A stretch of DNA of 64,000 nucleotides from contig NC_133238.1 of assembly GCF_040436345.1 (NCBI RefSeq), positions 11,548,126 to 11,612,125 on the forward strand. Direction: 5' to 3'. Below the pieces are notes generated by a model that was not told the DNA's origin, did not search any database, and was given only the letters and a program-made list of their open reading frames with translations. The stretch is from Pagrus major. Taxonomy: Eukaryota > Chordata > Actinopteri > Spariformes > Sparidae. Positions 40,001 through 52,000 of the stretch are shown piece by piece; the stretch's first letter is position 1; each line of letters begins with the position of its first letter. A program made the position numbers and the translations under genes.

Positions 40001-43000
40001 GGCCTTCCTGGTGCTGCCCCACCTCCTCTGGCCGGAGAAGCTGCAGAGCTGCGGCACGGCCTGCGAGGGCCTCTTCATCTCCGTGGCCTTCAAGCTGCTC
40101 ATACTGCTGCTGGCCGTCTGGGCGCTCTTCTTCAGGCCGCCGCGGGCCGGCCTCCCGCGGGTGTTTGTATTCCGGGCGCTGCTCGCCGTGCTGGTGCTGC
40201 TCTTCGTGGTCTCCTATTGGTTGTTCTACGGAGTCAGAATACTCGACTCACAGGTGAGATAAGAGAAGGGAATGCATGAAATATTACAGTAAGTGCTCAC
40301 TGTAACTTAAAATATACACACAGAGAAGTATAACAGTGGGAGAGGTCTCACATAGTGCAGACACATTCATTTTTAATGCCTCTAGGAGCTCAACACAACC
40401 ACAAACACAACATATTTGGTTTCCACAGTGCTATGTGTTTACTGTGTGAGTCATAATTTATAATCCCTGTTGGCCCCCTCATTCAGAAGGAAAACACACA
40501 TACAAACACACAGAAGTCGGGGGTCTAAAAGGCTCGCGATCCTTTGAAATGTATTTAAATATTCATATGCTCTACATCTTGTCTTACATGTGTACAATCT
40601 CCTTTTTTTTACCCCCCGCAGGAGTGTTTTCTGCTTGTTTTTGTTAGTTTTCACACTGCATTTTCATATATTCAGTATTCTGTGTTTGTACTGTTGTAGA
40701 TTCAACTTAAAACTTGATCGTTCACAGGACGAGAACTACCAGGGCATCGTGCAGTACGCAGTGTCCCTGGTGGACGCTCTGCTCTTCATCCACTACCTGG
40801 CCATCGTCCTGCTTGAGCTCCGGCAGCTCCAGCCGTGCTTCTCTGTGTGCGTCACACGCTCCACGGACGGCGAGATGAAGCACTACAACCTGGGGCAGCT
40901 CAGGTAAGAAGCACGGAGGGACTAGTTTCACTTCATGGGTGTTTCCTTCCGTAAGTATGATGTTGTACCCTCAAATCCATTGCAGACCTGTGTTAACGGT
41001 TGGTCCTGTTATCAATAGTTAACTGTTCAGGCAGAAATCAGACGCTCAGGCAGTGTTAGAGGGGGCGTAGTGCTTCTAATGTAATGTAAGAAAGTATCCA
41101 GTAATCTGAGTAACAGATGATGAGTATGAAGGCTTGTCAGACACAAAAAACACTGTAGTGGTTTAATTTACTATGATATCAGGATTCTAACTCTTTATTG
41201 CATCTCATCAGCCCAATGACAGACAGTTAAAACACAGCATTCACATTGTGAAATGTAGGAATGTGTTCTGGCAGTGTGTTAGAAAAGTTCAGTATGATTT
41301 ATTGGCTAGTTATCTTCAATAATGATTCCCTGAAACAGTTGACCACTGTCGTTTTTATGAAACTTTACTCAAACTGGAAGAAATAGTGCATTTGAATCCA
41401 CGTTTGGTGCTCGATGCAGCAGGATGGTGTCAAAAAAAACACTACAGTGCCCATGTTGGTCTTACTGAAGGAAACCTTAGTGTGACTCATTGATTTGCTT
41501 TTTGGCCAACACTGGAGGTTAATGACAGAGCGGAATAGAGGAATAATTACTCGATTTATCTTTTAAGTTTGGTTGGCTAACTTTCTCTCAGTGTGTGAGC
41601 TGCTACTGAGAAGGTACAGAGAAGATTTATGGCTGCGATCTAGGCTGACAACAGGAAATAATGTGGGCAAAAATGTGTAAGGAGGTGTAGGATGAGATGG
41701 GAAATTATCCGCTGTCAGAGCTCCACTTTGTAATTAAGGCTGAGAAGATGTGCAGGTGCATATTTAGATGCAAATTTTACATATGTGGCAGTTTCTGATG
41801 ACTGTGGGGGCTTTAGTGAGTGCTTGCATTAAGAGTAAGACATCAGTTAATACTGAGATGTCCCATTAGCATGTAGAGATTGAAGACAGGAGTAAAAAGA
41901 AGGGACAGGACGAGAAGGTAAATAGAGCTAGGTTGACATGAGCAACCAGGGGGAGAGATGCTCCGAATGTGTGAGGATGAAAGGGAGTTGAAACAGAGAG
42001 TTGAAACAGAGAGGACATGTGGGCGAGCTGGAAAGAAACTGGGACACCTCAAGTGAGAGAGACGGAAAAGGAAGAGGGAAGTCACTGGTTATATACTCGC
42101 AAATCGGAGGAAGGAATTCATACAGGAAAGACTCTGGAAAGTCAAGAAAACTGAGGGATGAGCCTGAAGGGAAAAAAGAGCAGTGATCAAGTAGAAAAGG
42201 AAGATCGAATGTTAAGCCAGCGGTGGAAGAAAAGGCAGAGACGAGAAGGCGTGCAGACAAAGTGGCTGATCGGGAGAGGAAATCGTGCCAGGAGAAAAAA
42301 AAGGAGAGGGTGGGGAAGACTTCAGAGAGGAAACTCCTCAGAAAAGAGCTGCAGACAGAGGGCGGAGTACAGAGGGAAGACCCAGGAGACCGAGGCAGGG
42401 AGAACGCTACGGGAGGGAGAGAAAGAGAGAATAGAGAAGGAGGGATTAATAGTTAATGGGAGGGTAGTGTTAAAGAATCCTAAAATGTATGTGGGAATAA
42501 AAGAAAGCAGAGGAAAGGCGTGTGTGTGTGTGTGTGTATGTGTGTGTGTGCGTGCATGTGTGTGTGTGTGTGTGTGTGCGCGCATGTGTAGGAAAGAACA
42601 GCTCAGACTAGACCGACCAGGTTTTTTATGACCGAACTGTCTCTGAGGGGAAACAGGAAGATCCCATTTTTAGCCTAACGCAGCAGCTCTCCTGTTGCTG
42701 CCTGGTATCAATACGCAGCCCCCAGTCTCACACAGACTCCTGCTCACAGGCAACTATTAAAACGTGATGGATTTATAGATGGAGCTCTTCCATGACAGGC
42801 TGGATGAAATATAATCCTACACCTGCTTTTATATCTTTGTGTAGTTTTATTGGTGGATTTTTCATACATTATGAGTATTCATAGTGGCCAATGACGTAGC
42901 AGTATGTAAAGGTGCAATGTCTTTAAAGGTGCAATATGAAAGAGAACTAATTTTAAACATTAAAAAATCAACATAATGTTAAGAAATAACAGTTTGATGT

Positions 43001-46000
43001 CTATGAACCTTTTATGTTGAAGAGATATCTACTGAAGTTAGCATGCTAACCAGCTAGCCCTGGGCCTAAAACCGGAGTTTTCCACGGATATGAAAAAACA
43101 GTACAGTACTCATTGTTCTTGCTGTCATTCTGTTCTGTTCTGTGTCATTTATACTTAATGGGATCTAATGTGAAAACATACCATCAACCTGAAGCTGAAC
43201 AGACAGGAAAGGGGATTTGTTTTCTTTTTGATTTTGCATTTGAAGAAGCAGGTCAGACAGCTCAGTGTGTGTATGTTTGTAATGGTCTGGTTGGTGTGAT
43301 CGCTGGCTGCCTTGGGGGTGTTGTCCTTTGTAAGCTGTGCCATTCATCCCTGCTTGGCCGGCAGCAGGCCCGGCCTCGCTCTGTTGTCCGTCTGTGACTG
43401 TAAACACACAGCTAATTAGCGCTCCCTGCAGACTGGAGCACAGCATCTGGTCAGCCTGACACACATGCACGGACACGCACAAACATAAACACGTGCATGT
43501 GCGCATGGGTAATTGCACCATATACATGCAGATGACTGTGCACATGTAGCCACAGATGAATCTCTCATGTATCTCCTCTGTTACCAGGCAGAGGCGGCTG
43601 CTGCTCACATTCCTGTTTTTTCTGGCATCCATCTTTCGCCTTATCATAACGGAGACGCAGCCTGGGCCCCGGGGCCCTGATGGCTTGTCTCAGTCTGCCT
43701 GGCCTTTGATGCCAATCTGGGGGCCGGAGGAAGTCTTTCTTGTCCCCTTGTCAGACCAGACGAGCTGAATATGAATGCATTCCTTACAGCTGGATAGTTG
43801 CAGAAGGGGGTGGGGGGTTAAACACATTCACAGCTGGGGACTTCACAGTTTACATTCCCTGACTGGTCAGTCATGAGCAGCAACATCAGAGAAGCCAGTG
43901 GTCAAGTAGCTTGATCTAAAGGGCAACTGGTTTCAAACTGTCTGCAGTTGCTCTTTAAGTTGCTGTTCGGTTTGAATGGTTTTGTGTCATGTTTGCTCGG
44001 CTTAATAATTGATCGAAGTTGGGCTCGCAGCTCTGACTCAGCACTTATGCATGTGGCCACTAAACAATAGTCCTGTCTGTAGTGGCTCTGAATGCAGAGA
44101 GGGCTGTCAAGTTCCTTAGTTAACCAAAAGAGCTGCTATCAGTCCTTACGTCCCCTTTGGCGGAAATGAGCGCCACCTCCGGCCTTGCAAAATAACCAAT
44201 CCTTTGTGGTGTGTTTGTTTTCCTACAATGGTCTGTCTTATGAGTGACATACTGCAGCTGAAATCATCTGAAAAGCATCATATTATCTCTCTGACTTACT
44301 TCCCCCTGAACACACCGCTGTCTCTTTGTAATTGTTTCGAAAACACACCCATAAATACTTTACAGGTGCCAGGCAACCACATGCACACTGAAAACAAGAA
44401 AACATAACCACGCGCTGCTGATTTATTCTCAATGGTTTCTTTATTTTAAGTGGACTGACAATGTTTTGCCTGTGTCTGGTAAAAGTTAATATGTGAATAT
44501 TGCTGTACAGATATCACCGGCATGTTTGAAAAGTAGGGTATGCTCCCCTGAACAGTCAATGGTTCATTTAGGGGACACAAATGCAAAAAATGATATAGCT
44601 GTTTTGTGTCTGAATGTGTACAACTATCAGATAGACTTATTATATGTGTGCAAAAGGAAAAAAAAACTACCTTATATGTGCAAAATGAGAATGTGAGTTT
44701 GTTTCTTTAAAAAATTCCTCTGTGAAAAGAGGGACATAATTGTTTTTTTTTACCCTTTTCTCTCTCATTTTTCACTTTTTTCAGATTAAATTCAGCATGA
44801 ACACACAGTCCCTATCTTCTTTTAACAAGTGGGGAATTTTTTAGCCCGTAAACTAATCTTAACATCTGTCTTGTAACTCTGTTAGCCCGTCGTGATGTTA
44901 CTGTCAGCTCTTGTACATGTGACTATCACCAGATGGCAAAGCAGTAAGAATGCATGACGTTTTAATGCTGATTGGATGCCTGGCTGGTTCGTATCACTCA
45001 AATGGACCCATCACTTAATGCAGGATATGTGCTGAGGAACGAATTGAAGCTATCAGAGGTCAGAGCATTGTCTGAAAGTGCTTTTATCAGTGGGTCAGAG
45101 GTCAAACTGTGAACCTCCTTTGACATAATGGGAAGCGTGTGCTACAGGCTAGCATGTGTTGTTGTTCTTGTATATTGAGTTTGCTCTCTACGTGGGACAC
45201 GAGACACAGTGAGGGCTCACACACACCTACTGATACATCCACACAAACACACACTACAATAAAAAAGAGTCCAGTGTTTAGCAGTGAAGTCGTGTTGTGG
45301 GTCAGTTAACAGCTGTCAGCATCTGTTATCCTCCTGTCAGCCAGATGCAGGTCACAGAGTTGTAGCAGCTACTAAATCCCTCAGGGTGCTTTATACTGCG
45401 AGTATAGTTTCTGCTAGTTTAAAGGTGCAATATGTATGAATTTTAGCTTAAAGCATTAAAAAATGTACTAAAATCATCAAGAGAATGTGAAGAAATAACA
45501 GTTCTGACGTTATGTCAAATACATCTATGTGATGTTAGCATGCTAACCAGCTAGCCCCTTGCCTGGAAACCTCTTTCTCCCAGCGGTCCAACCTCCTGTG
45601 CTAGCAGAGTAAACGCCAATATTAGCAAGGTAGCCCGGCTAGCTGCATGGCTAACTGAGCAAGCGAGCCAACAGTAGCTGCAGTCATGGATGCATAAACA
45701 GGAGCAGTTAGCAATTATGGTGATATGCTGCCCCTGTTTTTTGGAAGTATGAATTCAACAAGTGGCCAATGCTTACATATTGCACCTTTAATATTTAAAC
45801 CTGATTGAATGTTTTAGCAGTGTTTTGTTTATGTATATAGCAAACAGAGCAACATGAGCAAAGATTGCTGGTCAACTGCCCCTTTAATCTTTGAAAAACA
45901 ATGAAGTAACTCCAATGAATATGGATTGAAGCAAACTATTTTGTTGGATAAAACTTTAGTAAATGATTACATTTATCTTTTATCGATTTGTTTTGACTTT

Positions 46001-49000
46001 TGTACTTTACAGTGCTCTGGATTTATTGGAAATGTTTGGATCAGATGAGTCGGAAACGATCCTCCGCAGCCACCAGTGGAAACACTGTAATACTAATGTT
46101 AATAGTGTAGCCTGAACTTTATCTGCAACTGTGTAGGCATGCAAAAAACCAAACAATTACTTATGATTAATTAATCATTATTTGCCTATGAATTAGAGTT
46201 TTGATTTGTAAAAAGGTAGATTGTGGTAAATCCTCCCTCTTTTAAAAGTAACATAATCTCTCTTTGGATTCCAATGTAGCTCTGCTCCAGGAAAACAAAG
46301 GCAGTAGATTATAAAAGAGCAGATGATTTATGTTGCATATCATGTGAAAACACAGTGTGTTGTATTATGGAGGACAAGACCTGGCATGCTCTCTGAGCCG
46401 CAGTGTAAAGGTTCAGGATCTGAGCTGTAGCTGCTGCTCAGGAGCATACATCTATCTCTGACTGCTTTAACTTATTCCCCTCCCTTTTTTTCCCTTTTCT
46501 CATTACCTCCGAGGGGTGTGTCTGTGCGTCCTTTTTTTTCTAAAAACAGCAATCTGCTCCTCGGTTTTGCTGACGTTGAGCACTAGATTGTTCTCTGTGC
46601 ACCACTCTGCAAGGTTGTTATTTTCATCCTGATGTGAACTCTCATCTTGTTTATAATGTGGCCTTAAACCCACGCATGTGTGGACTTTAATTCTCATTCC
46701 TTAATTGTTGTCAGTCCGTGTTGGTTTGGGGAACAGCTTACATCCTAGAAATGGATTTTCAACAGGACGAACTGCCGGTAAAATAACAAAATCAAAGTAC
46801 AAAAAGGAAATTCAGAAATCTGATCTGCCATTTACAGTCAGGAGCTCTGACTGAAATTAATGAAGTTCCAGTGAATTTGCGATCATGTTGCTCTCAGCAT
46901 TCTTCCCTTCCTGTTCCTCATGTGATGAGTCTTTTTAAATGAACAGTGTGGCTTTACTTGACCTTAAATGTTTCATTTTTTTCTTTGTATTTCACTCTGT
47001 CTGTGTGAAAAGTGTCCCTATGTGTCTCTTCTGTGTTTTGTATGACTTTGGCGTCACAGTATTAAGGGAGTTTCCCTCAAAGGCTCGAAGTGTTACTCTT
47101 AGATCTTGTTTGTCATCTCGCTTCCTCCTTCAGCATCACCTTCTGTCCTTCTCCAGCTCTCTTCCTACAGATCTCGGTTCTCTTTTCTTTCATGTTTGAT
47201 CCTATTATTTTTGAGCTGGAAGGTGGGAGCCACTTGAAAGTGTGTCTCCCTCCTTGCCACCACTCAACAGATGGCTCTTGCTATCCTTGAGAAATACGAG
47301 GAGGATTTTTTATAGTTGTAGTAACTTTTCAAAGACGGTCTCAGGGCTAACACTCCCTCTTGTTTTTGCCCTCTTCTGTCTTCTTTATTGAGCGAGAAGC
47401 GGTGTGGATTTACTGCAGGGATTTCCAAGTATTTGGTGTTACAAGTGAAAGACGTCCTGTGGCTAATGCTTCTCACTTTCTCTGTCTCAACCTCCACACT
47501 GTCATAGATCTACCTGGATTTTACCTGAAATATTTCCCGCGGCTAAAGCGTACCTTTAATCCCTCTCCTCTCCAGCATTCAGCGAGCAGCTCTGGCCATC
47601 TTAGAGCACTACTACTGTGACTTCCCAGTCCACAACCCGGCGCTGCTTTCCGCCTCCAAGTCCCGCGCAGCCAAGCACCTGGCCGGCCTCAAGGTCTACA
47701 ACGTGGATGGTGAGTTCCCAGCAGCCCCCGCTGAGGGTGAGTGGGATGCTTTTTGAACTTCATGTTGTGTTTTGTCTGTGCTTTTGTTCTCTTCGTGTTC
47801 TGGTGTTGTGAAGGGCTGCTTTTCCTTCTTAATGCTAGACTTCTTGGACAAAATATGCCCTGTGGTCATACTACAATTTTTACTCCTTATAATCATTGTT
47901 ACACAGAAGAGGTTGTTTAAACTTGATGCTACTTGATTTAGATTTTTGTAGCGGTGCAACTAACAGTTATTTTTTTCCGTTATATTTTTCCAGAGCCAAG
48001 TCTGATGCATTTAAAATGTTTTTTTATCTGACCAACAGTCCTAAACTTGAATATATTTAGTTGACAAAGGAAATCCTCATATTTGAGGAACTTAAATTGG
48101 GGAATTTTTGCCAATTTTGCTGAGAAAATAACTGAAAAAGTAAATAAATTATCAAAATATTTGCAGATTTATTAGGCCTATCTGTTGACTGACTAATTGT
48201 TGTCATTTGATATTTCATGCGTTAATACTTGATGACTTGGATTGCTCAGTTTGTCCTCCTTTAAAGGGTAACTCCATCAATTTTACAAATTAAAGTGTGT
48301 TTACAGGTCTTGGGGAGAATCATTGCATGTGTGAAAAAGTAGTTTCAAGCCTTTTGTGGCTCCAGAGGAAGCTACATGTAATCTGATAAATTGTGGGTAA
48401 TGTAGGCGCTACGTTTTAAAAAGGAAGAAGACTGTGGAATAAAAAAGGTGATGTCTCTGGTTCTGCTGTATCGATTTGATTGTTTCTTTTTAACTGTCCA
48501 TAATAAGTTAGTGTTATGGAGTGCAATGCTAAACCACTGGACTGCTTTGAAAACATGGTGCCTCCATTACCCACAATGCAACTTCCACTCAAACCACAAA
48601 AAGACTCCCTAAGACCTGTAGACCCATTTTTAAGAATTATAAAATTGGTGGAGTTACCCTTTAAATGAACATATTGGTTGTATCGGATGTTTATGCCCTT
48701 CAACTACAACTTGCATACAGTTAACACCACTTTTGAGTATTTCCCAAATCATACATTCATTTTAAATTCCTCCATTGATACTACCATTGATTTCCGTGTA
48801 TTTCATCCACCTTTCAGGAACTTGAATCTTCTGTGCGCTTTTCTTTTACAATTGAAACAGTAACAGCAACTAGAGCTGAAAGTGATGCTTACTGTGTCTT
48901 CTCTTTAGCTCCAGTATTTGTGGGGTTTGCATGTGTTAGCCATGTGCTAACTGCGTGCAGTTTAACATCACAGGCATTTCAAGTCTCTGCTAGTTAATTT

Positions 49001-52000
49001 TCATACTGTACTGGAATGTGCTGAAACACAAAGCTGCCTGGAAGGAAGGGAATCAATCTGCAAAAATATCATAATTGGTAAAATTGTTGACAGCGCAGGT
49101 GATTTGTAGCTAATGTGCTACAACATGCAAGAATACAAGTGAGGTTATTTGATATGTGCCTCTGTGCTCCCTCTGCTGCATTTTGAGCAGGTGGGAACGA
49201 GATTCGAGCCACTTTTCAGCTGAAATTTTGACTTTCTCTTCTCCTTTATGTGTCTCTTTACACTGATGCTAACCTTTTAAGAAGTCTTTAGAGCTAAACT
49301 GAAAGCCTACCTTTTCGACAGTAAGTACATGCAACGCTGCTGCTAACTAAAGCACCCTCACAGGCTGCTGGAGTTCACTTTATAAAAGCTCTTGTCCTTG
49401 AAGCCAAACGACAGCCTCCCCCCCCTACACAGAGAAGCAATGTCACTGCTCACTAACTGTGGATGTACTCACTCTTCACTCTTTGCATGCCACAGGTTGA
49501 TGAAAAAGTTCAGTGGAGCTCACAACAGCTGGCGGAATGTAACACAAACCCTCTATTAAATTGTCGCTCTCCCTTAAGTGTACTCAAGCTTCACTTATTT
49601 GCACTAACTTGACTCCCTCTTCGTTTTTTCGGCCTCCATTTGTCTCCCTCCTTTCTTCTGCCTCCTCTCAAACGGTCACGGAGACGGCTGATAAATCAAT
49701 AGCTATTACGCTGCCCGTCTTGTCATTTCTCTCTCGTGTCTCATCCTCCTTCATTTTCATCCTGCAGCAGCCACTCAGGGACCTCTCCGTCCTCTCCGTC
49801 TCTCTTATCTGGAGCTTTTTACTTCCCACTCCTCCGTTCTTTCTGCAGCCGCACCGACATTGTAATAAACAAGACGAACTCAGGGACAGACAATAATCTC
49901 TCCTTGATTAAAGAGTGGTGAAGCTCTGAGCGCAAAGCGGCCGTAACACTCAATTACTCTGCATTCAAATGGATTCAGGTGATTTTATGATGCCTGACAA
50001 GCGATTTGGTTTCCATATTGGTTTCTCAGCTCGAGATATTGGGAATTGAAATTAATCCCAGCGGATAAAAGGTGTTTTCTGCAAAGAAATATGGAAGATA
50101 TAAAACATGAGAAGAAATAAGTGATATAAAATAAGGGTTGCAGCGGTATTCAGGTCTTATGGTATACCATGAGAGGAAAATTGTCAGTTACCACACCTTG
50201 TAAACTTGTTTATCTACAGAAAAAGTCTGTATTGCTGTTATTAAAACATAAATAAATATATTTAGTTATTTATTTCAAGTTTATATCAAGTTTAATGTCT
50301 TTCAGAACATAATATTTTGTGAAATTGTAATAAACCTTTTTGTTTTCCTTTTCTTCCTTTAAATATCAATGTTACTAAAAATAATTATTATTATTATTAC
50401 TAATATTAATATTATGCTGTTACTTTTTCTTTTACTCAATTTCTTGCTGCCCAAGTTGTTTTTCCTGTAGATACATTTGTACTCTCACTCAAGTAGTTGA
50501 TTTGCTGACCGCAGCCTGTTGCAGTACTTCTTCTATCTGCCTCCGATGATATTTAATTTAAGTTCTTTGTTTGATGTGTATTTGTTTTGGCATTTTAAAT
50601 CTTCCATACAGAAGTGGTTAAAAGCACACATACAATATTCTAAGTTTGCCCGCTCCTGACATCCTGCACACAGCTTTCAGCTGAACAATCCCTTCCATAA
50701 ATCCCGTCTAAGTGCAGTAACACCGAGAGCAGGCTGTGCTGAAAACTCCCTCCTCTCCATCCATGAATTATTCTGTTCATGCACGATCCCTGCCCCTCAT
50801 TAATAATTCACCAGCTCTGCCTTCTTTTAACCTGCATTAACACCAGGCAGGGTTCATCAGCAGCCTCCTAGCCTAATTCCAGAAATGTAAACTTTTGAAG
50901 TTGCCTGAGACACTCTAATTGGACGCATCGTGCCTCCTGAAGGCACCAAGTGGTTGAAGTAAAGGGAATGTTTGAATGTCAATCGCTGTATGAGAGTGAG
51001 CAGTGTGTGTTTCAGATTCTCCAATGATCACAGCGCTTGGAACAATTAAAAATTACGACTTTGTGTGACTAAGCTCCTGGGGCTTTAATATTGCTGGTGA
51101 TAAAAGGAAATGGACCGAGGTTTATGTGCTGAATAATCTACCCCTCCACTCTAAAAGCACGTTGCATTTTATGTCATCACTTAAGACTTCCCTTCCTCCG
51201 TCTGTGTCACTCCAACTAAGAGAGACACACACACATTCAGTAACCATTCCTGTCTTATCTCTTTGTCATGACAGGTCCGGGGAACAACGCAGCAGCAGGT
51301 CTGGCCCACTCCCAGTCCAGAGCCATGATCGCAGCCGCCGCCCGCCGCAGGGACACCAGTCACAACGAGCTGTACTACGAGGAGGCCGAGCACGAGAGGC
51401 GTGTCCGCAAGCGCAAAGCACGGTAGGCATCTGTGGAGGAATATTTTTAGGAGTCTAAAATTGCACACTGGACATTAAATATTAACCCAGAAGTACTGTA
51501 GTCGCTTACATCTCAACAACCAAGCAACAGAGATAGGGACCAGAAGAAAAGGGGCATCGTTAGTGGCAGAATATTCCAGACAGGAGTCCCACTCATACCA
51601 GCTCGGAGTCAAACATTAACACTAGTATATCATAGCAAACTGAATAGGTTACTTAAAGCAGAACCGTTTCTCAAAGCTGCTATATTCTGTATTTTTTATT
51701 GAGAATAGATCACACATGACACCTGGCCAATACGTGAATATGTACAATACCTGTACACTCTGTGGTCAGTACCAAACAATAGATGGACACAGTTAGCAAC
51801 TAGCTGATGAACATAGTGTCGCATTTAGTAGCTAAATAGCCAGATATATTTCTCAGGAGTTGGTGGAGACCAAAAACAGAGCTAAAAGAAAGTGAATATT
51901 GGACCAGGTTGGCAGAAACACAACTCCTAATGGATGCTAATGTCTACTACATGTGTAAATAGGCAACTGTTTAACAAGTTCTAGCTAAGAAGTTAATAGT

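Larger units (their letters stand above)
40904..47575 (+). other. vangl1: vangl1 intron between coding exons 4 and 5
   Basis: About 6.7 kb. It contains a purine-rich strand segment (41870-42520), a compound (TG)n (42521-42589), two related TTAA-flanked elements (42923-43070 and 45419-45791) and a reverse-transcriptase fragment on the - strand (46503-46628). No other exon is seen. Confidence 0.8.

Noticed and set aside
42158..42631. 157-codon + strand ORF rich in Lys/Arg/Glu
   Set aside because: Composition follows directly from the purine-rich tract and ends in a (TG)n translation; no domain is recognisable.
43165..43647. 160-codon - strand ORF in vangl1 intron 4
   Set aside because: Contains translated CA-rich simple sequence, has no similarity to a known family, and lies antisense within an intron.
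49280..49330. Possible retroelement ORF end ([15 protein letters not shown] reading) and a similar LKSRLFNRED reading near 63250
   Set aside because: Only about ten residues resemble the ends of fish retroelement proteins, too short to call.
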